From positions 479,876 to 543,875 of the forward strand of contig PVWP01000001.1 in NCBI GenBank assembly GCA_003003925.1: DNA of 64,000 nucleotides, written 5' to 3'. The notes under the pieces were generated by a model. The model worked only from the letters and a program-made list of their open reading frames with translations, searched no databases and was not told where the DNA came from. The stretch comes from Aphanothece cf. minutissima CCALA 015. GTDB taxonomy: Bacteria > Cyanobacteriota > Cyanobacteriia > PCC-6307 > Cyanobiaceae. Both the position numbers and the translations under genes were made by a program. Positions 9,334 through 17,430 of the stretch are shown here, piece after piece; positions within the stretch are counted from its first letter, which is position 1; every line of letters starts with the position of its first letter.

Positions 9334-9990
9334 TCATGGCAGTGCCATCAGGGCCTCCAGCACCACGGCCCGGAACCGGGGCCGCTGCAGCAGCGGCAGG
9401 CCCAGCGATGGTGGCAGGGCGTCGGTGAGCCGGTTGGCCGCCAGGGCCAGGGGCAGGGCGGGACGAGGCAGGGACAGCGGAGCGTCCTCGGAATTGGGGG
9501 CACTGTATGGAGTGGCGTGGCAGCGGGCACCGGTGGCCGCCTCCAGGTGGGCCAGGAAAGCCACCCCCAGCGGACCCTCCAGCGGGTGATGCAGCAGCCA
9601 GGGTGCTGGCTGGGCAGGGGCTCCGGCCGGCTGAACCGGCGCCGGCAGCGCCGCCAGCTCGGCGGCCAGGGCCCGCTGCCAGGCGGGCCAGGCCCCCAGG
9701 AACGGCAGGCGCCGCACCGGCCCGCGCCGGCGGCAGCGCTCGGCGATCCGCGGCACGTCCCGGCGCACATGGCTGCCGGGCAGGAGAAACAGGGGCACCA
9801 GCACCAGGGGGGCGGCGGCGCTGCCGCAGGGAACCGCCGGCGGCTCCCCCGCCGTCAGCGCCTCGAGCCCCACCGCAGCGCCGCGCCCCGCCTCCAGCTC
9901 CCTGGCCAGGGCCTGCAGTTCGGCGGGGATGGCGCCACCGGCACGGCCATGCACCACCAGCAACAGGGGGCTTGCGATGATCCCGGGCAT
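9334..9990 (-). CDS. sirohydrochlorin chelatase (CbiX/SirB-like)
   Basis: Probable metal chelatase that would insert iron (or cobalt) into sirohydrochlorin. From the chosen ATG at 9990 the protein is 218 aa and starts with LLLVVHGRAGG, the position where CbiX/SirB proteins carry their catalytic HGS-type histidine. A second block, VLVPLFLLPGSHVRRDVPRI, matches the conserved metal-binding 'GxHxxxDIP' region. The open frame extends ~100 codons further upstream, but that part is low-complexity and antisense to the neighbouring divergent gene, so it is excluded. First gene of the leftward operon CbiX-cobA-modA-modBC-moaC-moeA. Family assignment rests on two motifs and context. Confidence 0.72.
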   Translation of the reverse strand: MPGIIASPLLLVVHGRAGGAIPAELQALARELEAGRGAAVGLEALTAGEPPAVPCGSAAAPLVLVPLFLLPGSHVRRDVPRIAERCRRRGPVRRLPFLGAWPAWQRALAAELAALPAPVQPAGAPAQPAPWLLHHPLEGPLGVAFLAHLEAATGARCHATPYSAPNSEDAPLSLPRPALPLALAANRLTDALPPSLGLPLLQRPRFRAVVLEALMALP

Positions 9991-10013
9991 GCCCCTCACC
10001 CTAGGGATCACCG

Positions 10014-10022
10014 TAAGGAGGT
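10014..10022 (+). promoter_or_regulatory. strong Shine-Dalgarno fixing the start of the AnPRT-like gene
   Basis: TAAGGAGGT, a near-complete complement of the 16S rRNA 3' end, ends 8 bases before the ATG at 10031. It decides that start over an in-frame one at 9929 that would overlap the divergent chelatase gene. Only 40 bases separate the two divergent start codons. Confidence 0.8.
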
Positions 10023-10030
10023 CGCCGCGC

Positions 10031-11146
10031 ATGTCGACGCCGAGCCCCGGGGGGGAATGGACGGCGCAGCGGCGGCTGGAGCGGGCGGAGGCGCTGGGGG
10101 CCGACCCGCGCCGCTTCCGCGAACTGATCGCCGCCCTGGGCAGCGGCGAACGCAGCGGCCGGGCCCTGAGCCGGGCCGAAGCCGGCGAAGCCCTCGATCT
10201 GCTGCTCGACGGGTGCTGCACGGACGCCCAGGCCGGCGCCTTCCTGATCGCCCATCGCCTGCGGCGCCCGGAGCCCCAGGAGCTGGCCGGCATGCTCGAC
10301 AGCTACGCACGCCGCGGACCGCGGCTGGCGGCGAGCCCGCGCCGGGTGCTGAGTTTCGGGGTGCCCTTCGATGGCCGCAGCCGCTCGGCGCCGCTGCTGC
10401 CGCTGGTGGCCCTGCTGCTGGTGGCGGCGGGGGCCGGGGTGGTGCTGCACGGCGGCGATCCGATGCCGGTGAAGTACGGCCTCACCACGGCCGAAGCCCT
10501 GGCCGCCCTCGACCTCGACCGCCGCGGCCTCCCCTGGGACGCGGTGAACCGCCATTTCGCCGCCGAGGGGCTGGCCCTGCTCCACCAGCCGACCCACTTC
10601 CCGGCGGCGGAGCGGCTGGTGCCGCTGCGGGAGCAGATCGGCAAGCGCCCGCCGGTCGCCACCCTGGAACTGCTCTGGAGCTGCCACCCCGGACCCCACC
10701 TGCAGGTCAGCGGCTTCGTCCACGCCCCGACCGAGCGGCTGGCCGGCGAGGCCCTGGCTGCCACCGGCCAGGACGACCTGCTTCTGATCAAGGGGCTGGA
10801 GGGGGGCGTGGAGCTGCCCACCAACCGGGTGGCGATCGCCTCCCACCGGGTGGGGGGAGCGGCCGGTGGGGCGGAACGCCTGATCCTGCGGGCCCGCGAC
10901 CACGGCCTCGGGGCGCCCGAGGTGCCGCTCGAAAGCCTGGCCCAGTGGCGGGACCAGGCCCGGGAGGCCCTGGCCGGCTCCGGACCGCTGCGGCCTGGAC
11001 TGATCTGGAACGGCGGCTTCCTGCTCTGGCGCGCCGGGATCAGCGACAGCCTCCCGGCGGGGCTGACCCGGGCGGAACGGCTGCTGGAGGACGGGGCGGT
11101 GGAGCAGGGCCGCCGCCAGCTGGCCGACGGGCTGACGGCGCGCTGA
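10031..11146 (+). CDS. anthranilate-phosphoribosyltransferase-like protein, paralog 1
   Basis: Glycosyltransferase-family-3-type protein (371 aa), TrpD-like in overall plan: an N-terminal helical domain with the RFRELIAALGSGE and AGAFLIAHRLRRP segments, then the nucleotide/PRPP domain. It is not a normal TrpD. The canonical GTGGDG loop reads GVPFDGRSR and the KHGNR loop reads LHGGDPMPVKYG, so anthranilate or PRPP binding would be altered. A second copy of the same type lies at 19980, next to nirA; by eye about half of the aligned residues are identical. It is divergent from the sirohaem/molybdate operon. Such proteins recur near cyanobacterial nitrate genes (established observation as I recall it), but their substrate is not known to me. 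Confidence 0.82.
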   Translation: MSTPSPGGEWTAQRRLERAEALGADPRRFRELIAALGSGERSGRALSRAEAGEALDLLLDGCCTDAQAGAFLIAHRLRRPEPQELAGMLDSYARRGPRLAASPRRVLSFGVPFDGRSRSAPLLPLVALLLVAAGAGVVLHGGDPMPVKYGLTTAEALAALDLDRRGLPWDAVNRHFAAEGLALLHQPTHFPAAERLVPLREQIGKRPPVATLELLWSCHPGPHLQVSGFVHAPTERLAGEALAATGQDDLLLIKGLEGGVELPTNRVAIASHRVGGAAGGAERLILRARDHGLGAPEVPLESLAQWRDQAREALAGSGPLRPGLIWNGGFLLWRAGISDSLPAGLTRAERLLEDGAVEQGRRQLADGLTAR

Positions 11147-11161
11147 CCATGGCACCGGCCC

Positions 11162-11920
11162 TCAGAGCAGGGGATACCCCCCGAGCAGGGCGCCGATCCG
11201 ATCCAGCAGGTTGTTGATCAGCCGGCGCCCCTGGCGCTCCCCCTCCTCCCCCCAGCCCTCCCGACCGGCCCGCAGCTGCTCCACCCCGTCCGGGCCCAGG
11301 GCGAGGCGCACGTAGTCACCGTCCTCCTCGAGCCAGGTCTCCAGGGCGGCGTCCGTCACCTCCACGTGGAACTGGAGCCCGTGGGCGTGGTGCCCGATGC
11401 GGAACATCTGTTCGGTGCAGAGGGGCGTCGACCCCAGCAGGACGGCGGCGGCTGGGAGCCGGATCCGGTCCCCGTGCCAGTGCAGGGCCGGCAGGGCGGC
11501 GCCGAGCCCCGCCAGCACAGGCTCCTGATCCTCGGGCCGTGTCCAGGCCACCGGCTCCCAGCCCACTTCGTACGCCCGTACGGGCGGGTCCCCCGCCGTC
11601 AGTGGCACCACCTGCCCACCGGCGGCGAAGGCCAGCAGCTGGGCCCCCAGGCACAGCCCCACCACCGGGCGCTCGCACTCCAGGCACTCCCGCAGCAGGG
11701 CCACCTCCGCCTCCAGCCAGGGAAACGACGGCGATCCGATGTCACCCACCCCCATCGGTCCCCCCAGCACCAACAGGGCCTGGCCGGGCCCGAGCCGGGG
11801 CATCGGCTCCCCCCGGTCGGGCCGGCACACCGTCACGTCCCAGCCCCGGCGTCGGGCCTCCTCGCCGAAACGACCCGGACCTTCGCGCTCCAGGTGCTGG
11901 AGCACCACCAGATGGGACAT
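11162..11920 (-). CDS. type 1 (class I) glutamine amidotransferase
   Basis: Stand-alone GATase domain of 252 aa that would release ammonia from glutamine or act on a gamma-glutamyl compound. The catalytic cysteine is in PVVGLCLGAQLLA and the His/Glu pair in LQFHVEVT; the oxyanion-strand motif LVLGGPMGVGD is also present, as in the GuaA-type relatives annotated simply as 'glutamine amidotransferase'. The open frame reaches back to 13003, but that extension is antisense to DUF924; the ATG at 11920 gives the family's MSHLVVLQHLEREGPG N-terminus. No synthetase partner is adjacent. Converges with the AnPRT-like gene, 15 bases apart. Confidence 0.88.
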   Translation of the reverse strand: MSHLVVLQHLEREGPGRFGEEARRRGWDVTVCRPDRGEPMPRLGPGQALLVLGGPMGVGDIGSPSFPWLEAEVALLRECLECERPVVGLCLGAQLLAFAAGGQVVPLTAGDPPVRAYEVGWEPVAWTRPEDQEPVLAGLGAALPALHWHGDRIRLPAAAVLLGSTPLCTEQMFRIGHHAHGLQFHVEVTDAALETWLEEDGDYVRLALGPDGVEQLRAGREGWGEEGERQGRRLINNLLDRIGALLGGYPLL

Positions 11921-11983
11921 GGGTGGGCAGGACGGCGATGGGAGCCCCAGCATGGGGGCGTCCGCCGCTCCGGGCCAGGTTCC

Positions 11984-12205
11984 ATGGGCAGCGATCCCAG
12001 CCTCCGCCAGCTGCTGACGCTGGTGATCGGGTCGATCGGGCTGGGCTACCTGCTCTACGGCCGGAAGCAGGCCCATGCGGTGGCCCTGGGCTGCGGCGTG
12101 CTGCTGATGGTGGTTCCCTACGGCATCAGCCACCTGCCGGCCCTGGTGGCCATCGCCCTGCTGCTGATGGTGCTTCCATTTCTTCTGCACCGATTCCTCG
12201 TCTGA
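11984..12205 (+). CDS. small two-helix membrane protein
   Basis: Short predicted integral membrane protein (73 aa). Residues ~8-24 (LLTLVIGSIGLGYLLYG) and ~30-70 form two to three hydrophobic helices split by a basic GRKQAH turn. It resembles the small membrane proteins often mis-labelled 'amino acid transporter' in cyanobacterial genomes, but has no catalytic motif. It lies 3 bases ahead of the DUF924 gene and likely shares its transcript. The ATG at 11984 is the first that gives a sensible N-terminus (MGSDPSLRQLL). Function unknown. Confidence 0.7.
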   Translation: MGSDPSLRQLLTLVIGSIGLGYLLYGRKQAHAVALGCGVLLMVVPYGISHLPALVAIALLLMVLPFLLHRFLV

Positions 12206-12208
12206 ACC

Positions 12209-12754
12209 ATGCCGACCCCGCAGGAGGTTCTGCGCTTCTGGTTCGAGGAGACGCCCCCCTCCGCCTGGTTCCGACCCGGTCCCGACCGCGACCGGACCGT
12301 GCGGGAACGGTTCGGGGCCCTCACCGACCAGGCCCTGGACGGCGGCCTGGCCCCCTGGGGGGAACGCCCCGCCGAGGCCCTGGCCCTGCTGCTGGTGCTC
12401 GACCAGTTCCCGCGGCAGATCTGGCGCGACCAGGCCCGCGCCTTCGCCGGCGATGGTCAGGCCCTGGCCCTGACGCTGCGGGCCGTCGAGGCCGGCTGGG
12501 TGGCGGCGGAGCCGGCACCGGAACGGCGGCCGTTCTGGCTGATGCCCCTGATGCACAGCGAGGATCCGGCGGTGCAGGAGCTGGGCCTGCCCCTGTTCGA
12601 GCGCCACACCGACGCCCGCACAGCGGAGTTCGCCCGCCGCCACCAGGCGGTGATCGCCCGCTTCGGCCGCTTCCCCCACCGCAACCGGATCCTCGGGCGG
12701 CCGAGCCTCCCTGAGGAGGAGGCGTTCCTGCAGCAGCCCGGCTCCCGCTTCTGA
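12209..12754 (+). CDS. DUF924 family protein
   Basis: Conserved helical protein of 181 aa, function unknown. The features that identify the family are VLRFWFEE at the N-terminus, LLLVLDQFPRQIWR (the DQFPR block), FWLMPLMHSED, and the closing FGRFPHRNRILGR. Length and motif order match DUF924 proteins, which are TPR-like all-helical folds found widely in bacteria and plastid-bearing organisms. It starts 3 bases after the small membrane protein gene and is followed 7 bases later by the MpaB-like gene, so these three probably form one transcription unit. Confidence 0.88.
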   Translation: MPTPQEVLRFWFEETPPSAWFRPGPDRDRTVRERFGALTDQALDGGLAPWGERPAEALALLLVLDQFPRQIWRDQARAFAGDGQALALTLRAVEAGWVAAEPAPERRPFWLMPLMHSEDPAVQELGLPLFERHTDARTAEFARRHQAVIARFGRFPHRNRILGRPSLPEEEAFLQQPGSRF

Positions 12755-12761
12755 GTCCCCG

Positions 12762-13700
12762 ATGACCGATCCCTTCGATACCGGCGACGCCCCGGCCGCC
12801 GGCACCACGGCCGACGCCGCAGAAACCGCCGACGACGCCGCGAGCCTGCGGGCCGCCGAGGCCACCGCCCACCGGCTGGCCGGCGAGCTGTTTCCCTGGG
12901 ACCTCACCCGGGCCCTGGAGCTGGCCCTGCTCAAGACCTTCTGTGTGCCCACCATCTCCGGCCTGCTGGCCCGCACCGGGGAATTCGAGCGCCGGCCCCG
13001 CAAGCGCTATGACGACACCGGTCTGATGGTGGCCGAACTGCTGCGCCATGGGCTGGACAGCCCGGCCGGGGCGGCGGTGATCGAGCGCATGAACCGCATC
13101 CACGGTCATTACGCGATCGGCAACGACGATTTCCTCTACGTGCTCTCCACCTTCGTGGCCGAGCCGATCCGCTGGCTGGCGCGCTACGGCTGGCGGCCCC
13201 TGACCCCCCTGGAGCAGGAGCACCTGTTCCGGTTCTGGCGCGGGGTGGGCGAGCGCATGGGGATCGTGGACCTGCCGGACACCCTGGCCGACCTGCTGGC
13301 CCTGAACGAACGGGTGGAGCGGGAGGCCTTCGCCCCGGCGGCCACCAACCGGCGCATCGCCGACGCCACCCTGGCCATGCTCCTGGCCAACTGGCCCGCC
13401 CCCCTGCGCCCCGCCCTGCGCTGGGCACTGATGGGCCTGCTCGACCACCAGACCTGCGCGGCCCTGGGCTGGAGCAGGGCGCCCGAGGGGCTGCAGGCGC
13501 TGGTGCTGCAGGCCCTGCGGGCCCGCAGCCGGGCCGCCGCCCTGGTGGCCGGAGTCCGTGCCGGGCTGGGCAGGCCGACCCCCGCCCGCTTCTATTCCCA
13601 GCGCCCCACCCCGAGCTACGGCGCCACCTTCCACCTCGAGCAGCTGGGGCCGCCGCCGCTGCTGGACCAGCTGGCACCGCCCCCCTCCGAGGGTCCCTGA
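12762..13700 (+). CDS. MpaB/DUF2236-like oxygenase-family protein
   Basis: 312 aa protein of the group annotated 'oxygenase MpaB family' (DUF2236), relatives of the haem-b latex-clearing proteins. Supporting segments are MNRIHGHYAIGNDDFLYV (the conserved R/N-x-x-H helix with its histidine), STFVAEPIRWLARYGWRPL, EEHLFRFW-type and RVGERMGIVDLP-type helices. The N-terminal ~35 residues are Asp/Ala/Thr-rich and likely disordered; there is no signal peptide. Haem binding and substrate cannot be shown from sequence. Third gene of a probable operon with the small membrane protein and DUF924. Confidence 0.6.
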   Translation: MTDPFDTGDAPAAGTTADAAETADDAASLRAAEATAHRLAGELFPWDLTRALELALLKTFCVPTISGLLARTGEFERRPRKRYDDTGLMVAELLRHGLDSPAGAAVIERMNRIHGHYAIGNDDFLYVLSTFVAEPIRWLARYGWRPLTPLEQEHLFRFWRGVGERMGIVDLPDTLADLLALNERVEREAFAPAATNRRIADATLAMLLANWPAPLRPALRWALMGLLDHQTCAALGWSRAPEGLQALVLQALRARSRAAALVAGVRAGLGRPTPARFYSQRPTPSYGATFHLEQLGPPPLLDQLAPPPSEGP

Positions 13701-13767
13701 GCTCCCCGGCGCTGCCCGCCCCGCCGGCCCTGGCTAAGCAGGAGATACCGCTGCCTTCCCGCCAGCC

Positions 13768-13929
13768 ATGGCCGCCCCCTTCCAGTCCCCCCACTTCGCC
13801 GTCGTGCGCACGGAGGATGGCTGGATCCTCGAGGCCCGCGTCACCAAGGATCTCGACGGCGACTGGCTGCTGAGCCGCCACGAGCTGGAGGAGCTGCACG
13901 GGCTGCTGGAACGGGTGATCGCCCCCTGA
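13768..13929 (+). CDS. small conserved-type hypothetical protein
   Basis: Open frame of 53 codons between the MpaB-like gene and the APC permease. The product is well formed for a real small protein: residues ~7-20 (SPHFAVVRTEDGWI) suggest a beta hairpin and ~26-48 (DGDWLLSRHELEELHGLLE) an amphipathic helix, with balanced charge unlike the shadow frames around it. There is no clear ribosome-binding site close to the ATG at 13768; an AGGAG lies too far upstream. No function can be suggested. Confidence 0.55.
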   Translation: MAAPFQSPHFAVVRTEDGWILEARVTKDLDGDWLLSRHELEELHGLLERVIAP

Positions 13930-13952
13930 CCCGCCCCGCTCCCCCCGATCCG

Positions 13953-15329
13953 ATGGTCCCGGACCAGGCGTCGACCGCCCAGGCCCCGGGCCGCCTGCTC
14001 AGCGTGCTGGGGGTGAGCTTCGGCATCGCCGGGGCGGTGGGGGGCACCATCGGCGCCGGCATCCTGCGCACGCCTGGCCTGGTGGCGGCCCAGCTGGGCA
14101 GCGGCCCCTGGGTGATGGCGGCCTGGCTGGCCGGCGGCCTCTACGCCCTGCTCGGCGCCAACGCCGTGGCGGAGCTGGGGGCCAGCCTGCCCCTGGCCGG
14201 CGGCTGGTACGTCTACGCCCGGCGCTGCTTCGGCGATGCCGCCGGCTTCACCGTGGGCTGGATGGACTGGATCGGCCACTGCACCGGCATCGCCTGGGTG
14301 GCGGTCACGATCGGCGAGTACGCGGCCTTCCTGCTGCCGGGACTGGCGCCGCACGGAAAGCTGGTGGGGCTGGCGGTGCTGCTGCTCTTCACCCTGATCC
14401 AGCTGCTGGGGGTGGAGGCCGGCAGCGGCAGCCAGAAGCTGCTGAGCCTGGCCAAGGCGGTCGCCTTCCTGGCGGTGGTGGCGGCCTGTTTCCTGCTGGG
14501 CGGCCCCGCCACCCGGGCCACGGCCGCCGCCGCGATCCCCACCACCGCGGCGGTGCTTGCCACCCCGGTGGGCTGGACGGGCCTGGCCGTGGCGCTGGTG
14601 TTCTCCCTGCAGGCGATCGTCACCACCTACGACGGCTGGCACAGCCCCATCTACTTCTCGGAGGAGTTCAGCGAACCCCAGGAGGACCTGCCCCGCTCCC
14701 TGATCGGCGGCGTGCTGGCGGTGATCGGCCTCTACACCCTGTTCAACCTGGCCCTGCTGCGGGTGCTGCCGCTGCCGGCGATCGCCGTCTCCAGCCTGCC
14801 GGTGGCCGACGCGGCCGCCCTGCTGTTCGGCGCCTTCGGCGGCCAGGCGATCACCGTGCTGGCGCTGCTGTCCCTGGCAGGGCTGATCAACGCCTCAATC
14901 ATGGGCGCCCCGCGCATCCTCTACGGCCTCAGCCGCGACCGCCTGTTCAGCCCCCTGGTCGACCGCGTGAACCGGGGCGGCACCCCCACCGTGGCCCTGG
15001 TGCTCACCAGCCTGGCGTCGGCCCTGCTGGTGCTCGGCGGCGACTTCACCATCCTGCTGGGGCTGGCGGCCTTCCTGTACGTGAGCCTCTACCTGGTGGG
15101 GATCGTCTGCCTGTTCGTGCTGCGGGCGCGGGAGCCGGAACGGCCGCGGCCCTACCGGGCCTGGGGCCACCCGTGGAGCACCGCCATCGTGCTGATCGGA
15201 TCGGTGGCGTTCCTGGTCGGCGCCCTGCGCAACGACACCGCCAACAGCGGCTGGGCCCTGCTGCTGATCGGGGTGGCCGTGCCGGTGTTCCAGGCCACCC
15301 GGGCCCTGACGCCGGCCGAGGCGCCATGA
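13953..15329 (+). CDS. APC-superfamily amino acid permease
   Basis: Secondary amino-acid/polyamine/organocation transporter of the inner membrane, 458 aa with about twelve hydrophobic helices. TM1 carries the unwound substrate-binding motif VGGTIGAGILRTPG, typical of APC proteins; GGWYVYARRCFGDAAGF and YDGWHSPIYFSEE lie at the expected places in TM3 and TM6. Substrate is not predictable. Its stop overlaps the start of the osmoprotectant permease-binding-protein fusion (ATGA at 15326-15329), implying co-translation and perhaps a shared physiological role in solute uptake. Confidence 0.9.
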   Translation: MVPDQASTAQAPGRLLSVLGVSFGIAGAVGGTIGAGILRTPGLVAAQLGSGPWVMAAWLAGGLYALLGANAVAELGASLPLAGGWYVYARRCFGDAAGFTVGWMDWIGHCTGIAWVAVTIGEYAAFLLPGLAPHGKLVGLAVLLLFTLIQLLGVEAGSGSQKLLSLAKAVAFLAVVAACFLLGGPATRATAAAAIPTTAAVLATPVGWTGLAVALVFSLQAIVTTYDGWHSPIYFSEEFSEPQEDLPRSLIGGVLAVIGLYTLFNLALLRVLPLPAIAVSSLPVADAAALLFGAFGGQAITVLALLSLAGLINASIMGAPRILYGLSRDRLFSPLVDRVNRGGTPTVALVLTSLASALLVLGGDFTILLGLAAFLYVSLYLVGIVCLFVLRAREPERPRPYRAWGHPWSTAIVLIGSVAFLVGALRNDTANSGWALLLIGVAVPVFQATRALTPAEAP

Positions 15330-16921
15330 CCTCCCGGTGGCCGCCGGCCTGGTGGGACGGCGCCCTGGCGGGGGAGATCCTGCAGCGCAGCGGTGAGCAC
15401 CTGCTACTGGTGGGCAGCGCCATCGGCCTGGCCCTGGCGATCAGCCTGCCGCTGGGGCTCTGGATCAGCCGCCGGCCCCGCTGGGCCGGGCCGGTGCTGG
15501 CGCTGGCCAGCACGGTGCAGACGGTGCCGAGCCTGGCGATCTTCGGCCTGCTGCTGACCGTGCCGCTGCTGGGGGGCATCGGCACCACCCCGGCGATCGT
15601 GGCCCTCACCCTCTACGCCCTGTTGCCCCTGCTGCGGGGGCTGGTCACGGGCCTGGCCCAGGTGCCCCCGGGGCTGAAGCAGGCGGGCAGTGCCCTGGGG
15701 CTCAGCGACCGCCAGGTACTGCTGCGGGTGGAGCTGCCCCTGGCCCTGCCCACCCTGATGGCGGGCCTCCGCGTGGCCACGGTGATCGGCGTGGGGGTGG
15801 CCACCATCGCCGCCGCCATCGGCGCCGGTGGCCTGGGGGTGTTCATCTTCCGGGGCATCGCCACGGTGAACAACGGCCTGATCCTGGCGGGGGCCCTGCC
15901 GGCCGCCGCCATCGCCCTGCTCGCCGATGGCGGCCTGGGGTGGCTGGAACGGCGGCTGGCCCGGCGCCCCAGCGGCACCAACGCCCCCGGCCGGCAACGG
16001 GTGCTGCGGCTCGCCTGGGGCCTGGCGGGCCTGGCCCTGGGGGCCGTGCTGGCCCTGAAACTGCTGCCGCCCGCCGGCGGCGGCACGGTGCGGATCGGCA
16101 GCAAGAGCTTCACCGAGCAGCTGATCCTGGGGGAACTGCTGGCCCAGCAGATCGAGGCCACCACGCCACTGACGGTGCGGCGCGACTTCGGCCTGGGGGG
16201 CACCGGCCTCATCCACGCCGCCGTGCGCAGCGGCCGCATCGACGGCTACGTGGAGTACACCGGCACCGCCTGGACCACGCTTCTTGACCAGCCGCCGCCG
16301 CCACCGGAGACGCCCGATCCGGCGGAGCGGGTGTTCGAGCAGACGCGCCGGCTCTACGCCGAGCGCTTCGGGCTCACCGTGTTCCCCTCCCTGGGCTTCG
16401 AGAACAGCTTCGCGATCCTGGTGCGCCGCGCCGAGGCCAGGCGGCTGGGGATCGCCACGATCAGCGAGGTGGCCCCCCACACCCCCGGCTGGCGGGCGGG
16501 CTTCGGCTACGAATTCCTCAACCGGCCCGATGGCTTCGCCGGCCTGGCGCGGCGCTACGGGCTGCGCTTCGCCCGGCCCCCCGAGGCCATGGATCTGGGC
16601 CTCACCTACCGGGCCCTGGCCGAGGGCCGCGTCGACCTGATCGCCGGTGACACCACCAACGGACTGATCCCCGCCCTCGACCTGCAGCAGCTGCGGGACG
16701 ACCGGCATTACTTCCCCCCCTACGACGCGGTGCCCGTGTTCCACACCGCGACCCTGCAGCGGCGCCCGGAGCTGGTGCCCGTGATCCAGGGGCTGACCGG
16801 CCGGATCTCCGCCGCCACCATGCAGCGCCTCAATGCCCAGGTCGACCTCGACGGCCTGGACGTGGCCGAGGTGGTACGCCGCTGGCGGCTTCAGGAGGCG
16901 GGGGCCGAGGGCGCTTCCTGA
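15326..16921 (+). CDS. fused osmoprotectant/glycine-betaine ABC permease and substrate-binding protein
   Basis: One 531-residue polypeptide with two ABC-importer parts of the OpuB/OpuC/ProWX type. Residues ~1-215 form the permease with five to six helices and the GSALGLSDRQVLLRVELPLA coupling loop. A further helix (~235-255) leads into a periplasmic binding domain from ~258 (VRIGSKSFTEQLILGELLA), with DGYVEYTGTAW and DLIAGDTTNG motifs that line the quaternary-amine pocket. Permease-binding fusions of this kind are known. The unusual point is that no cognate ATPase is encoded next to it. The ATG at 15326 overlaps the APC permease stop; the 3' end overlaps the convergent UspA gene by 31 bases. 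Confidence 0.9.
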   Translation: MTSRWPPAWWDGALAGEILQRSGEHLLLVGSAIGLALAISLPLGLWISRRPRWAGPVLALASTVQTVPSLAIFGLLLTVPLLGGIGTTPAIVALTLYALLPLLRGLVTGLAQVPPGLKQAGSALGLSDRQVLLRVELPLALPTLMAGLRVATVIGVGVATIAAAIGAGGLGVFIFRGIATVNNGLILAGALPAAAIALLADGGLGWLERRLARRPSGTNAPGRQRVLRLAWGLAGLALGAVLALKLLPPAGGGTVRIGSKSFTEQLILGELLAQQIEATTPLTVRRDFGLGGTGLIHAAVRSGRIDGYVEYTGTAWTTLLDQPPPPPETPDPAERVFEQTRRLYAERFGLTVFPSLGFENSFAILVRRAEARRLGIATISEVAPHTPGWRAGFGYEFLNRPDGFAGLARRYGLRFARPPEAMDLGLTYRALAEGRVDLIAGDTTNGLIPALDLQQLRDDRHYFPPYDAVPVFHTATLQRRPELVPVIQGLTGRISAATMQRLNAQVDLDGLDVAEVVRRWRLQEAGAEGAS

Positions 16922-17400
16922 CCATGGCCGGCGGCGGGTCCTGGGCGCCGGAACACCAGCACCGGTAGCTCGGTGTGGGTCAGCACCCGCTGGGTCTCGC
17001 TGCCCAGCAGCAGCCCGGCGAGGCCGCGGCGGCCGTGGGAAGCCATGAAGATCAGGTCGCAGCCATGGCGAGTGGCGGCCTCGATGATCGCCTCGTAGAC
17101 GACCGGATGCTCACCGACGGCGGTGTCGCAGGGGACCCCGGCCTCCTCGGCCAGGGCCCTGGCCCGCCCCAGCAGCTCGTCGGCATAGCTTCGCTCCGCC
17201 TGGCTGAACTGCTCCACCACGGCCGGGTCCAGCAGCACCGGATCGCCGTAGAGGGAGCCCTGGGGTGGCATCGCCAGGTTGGCGAGCACGTGCAGGAAGG
17301 TGATGGTCGCCCCGGAGTCGCGGGCGAAGCTCACCGCCCGGCGGATCGTGCCGTCGGAGAGATCGGAGCCATCGGTGGGCACCAGCAGGTGACGGAACAT
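16891..17400 (-). CDS. universal stress protein (UspA family)
   Basis: Single-domain Usp of 169 aa. The N-terminus MFRHLLVPTDGSDLSD is the conserved first strand with the nucleotide-contacting Asp, and the C-terminal MASHGRRGLAGLLLGSETQ has the SHG-x9-GS phosphate-loop pattern of ATP-binding Usp proteins. The first glycine of the full G-x2-G-x9-G motif is Ala here. The last ~15 residues (PGPAAGHGQEAPSAPAS) are a disordered tail created in the stretch that overlaps the convergent ABC gene. Role in stress survival is known for the family; no specific partner is indicated. Confidence 0.92.
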   Translation of the reverse strand: MFRHLLVPTDGSDLSDGTIRRAVSFARDSGATITFLHVLANLAMPPQGSLYGDPVLLDPAVVEQFSQAERSYADELLGRARALAEEAGVPCDTAVGEHPVVYEAIIEAATRHGCDLIFMASHGRRGLAGLLLGSETQRVLTHTELPVLVFRRPGPAAGHGQEAPSAPAS

Positions 17401-17430
17401 CGGCCTCGCCTCAAGCGCGCTGGGGTGCGG

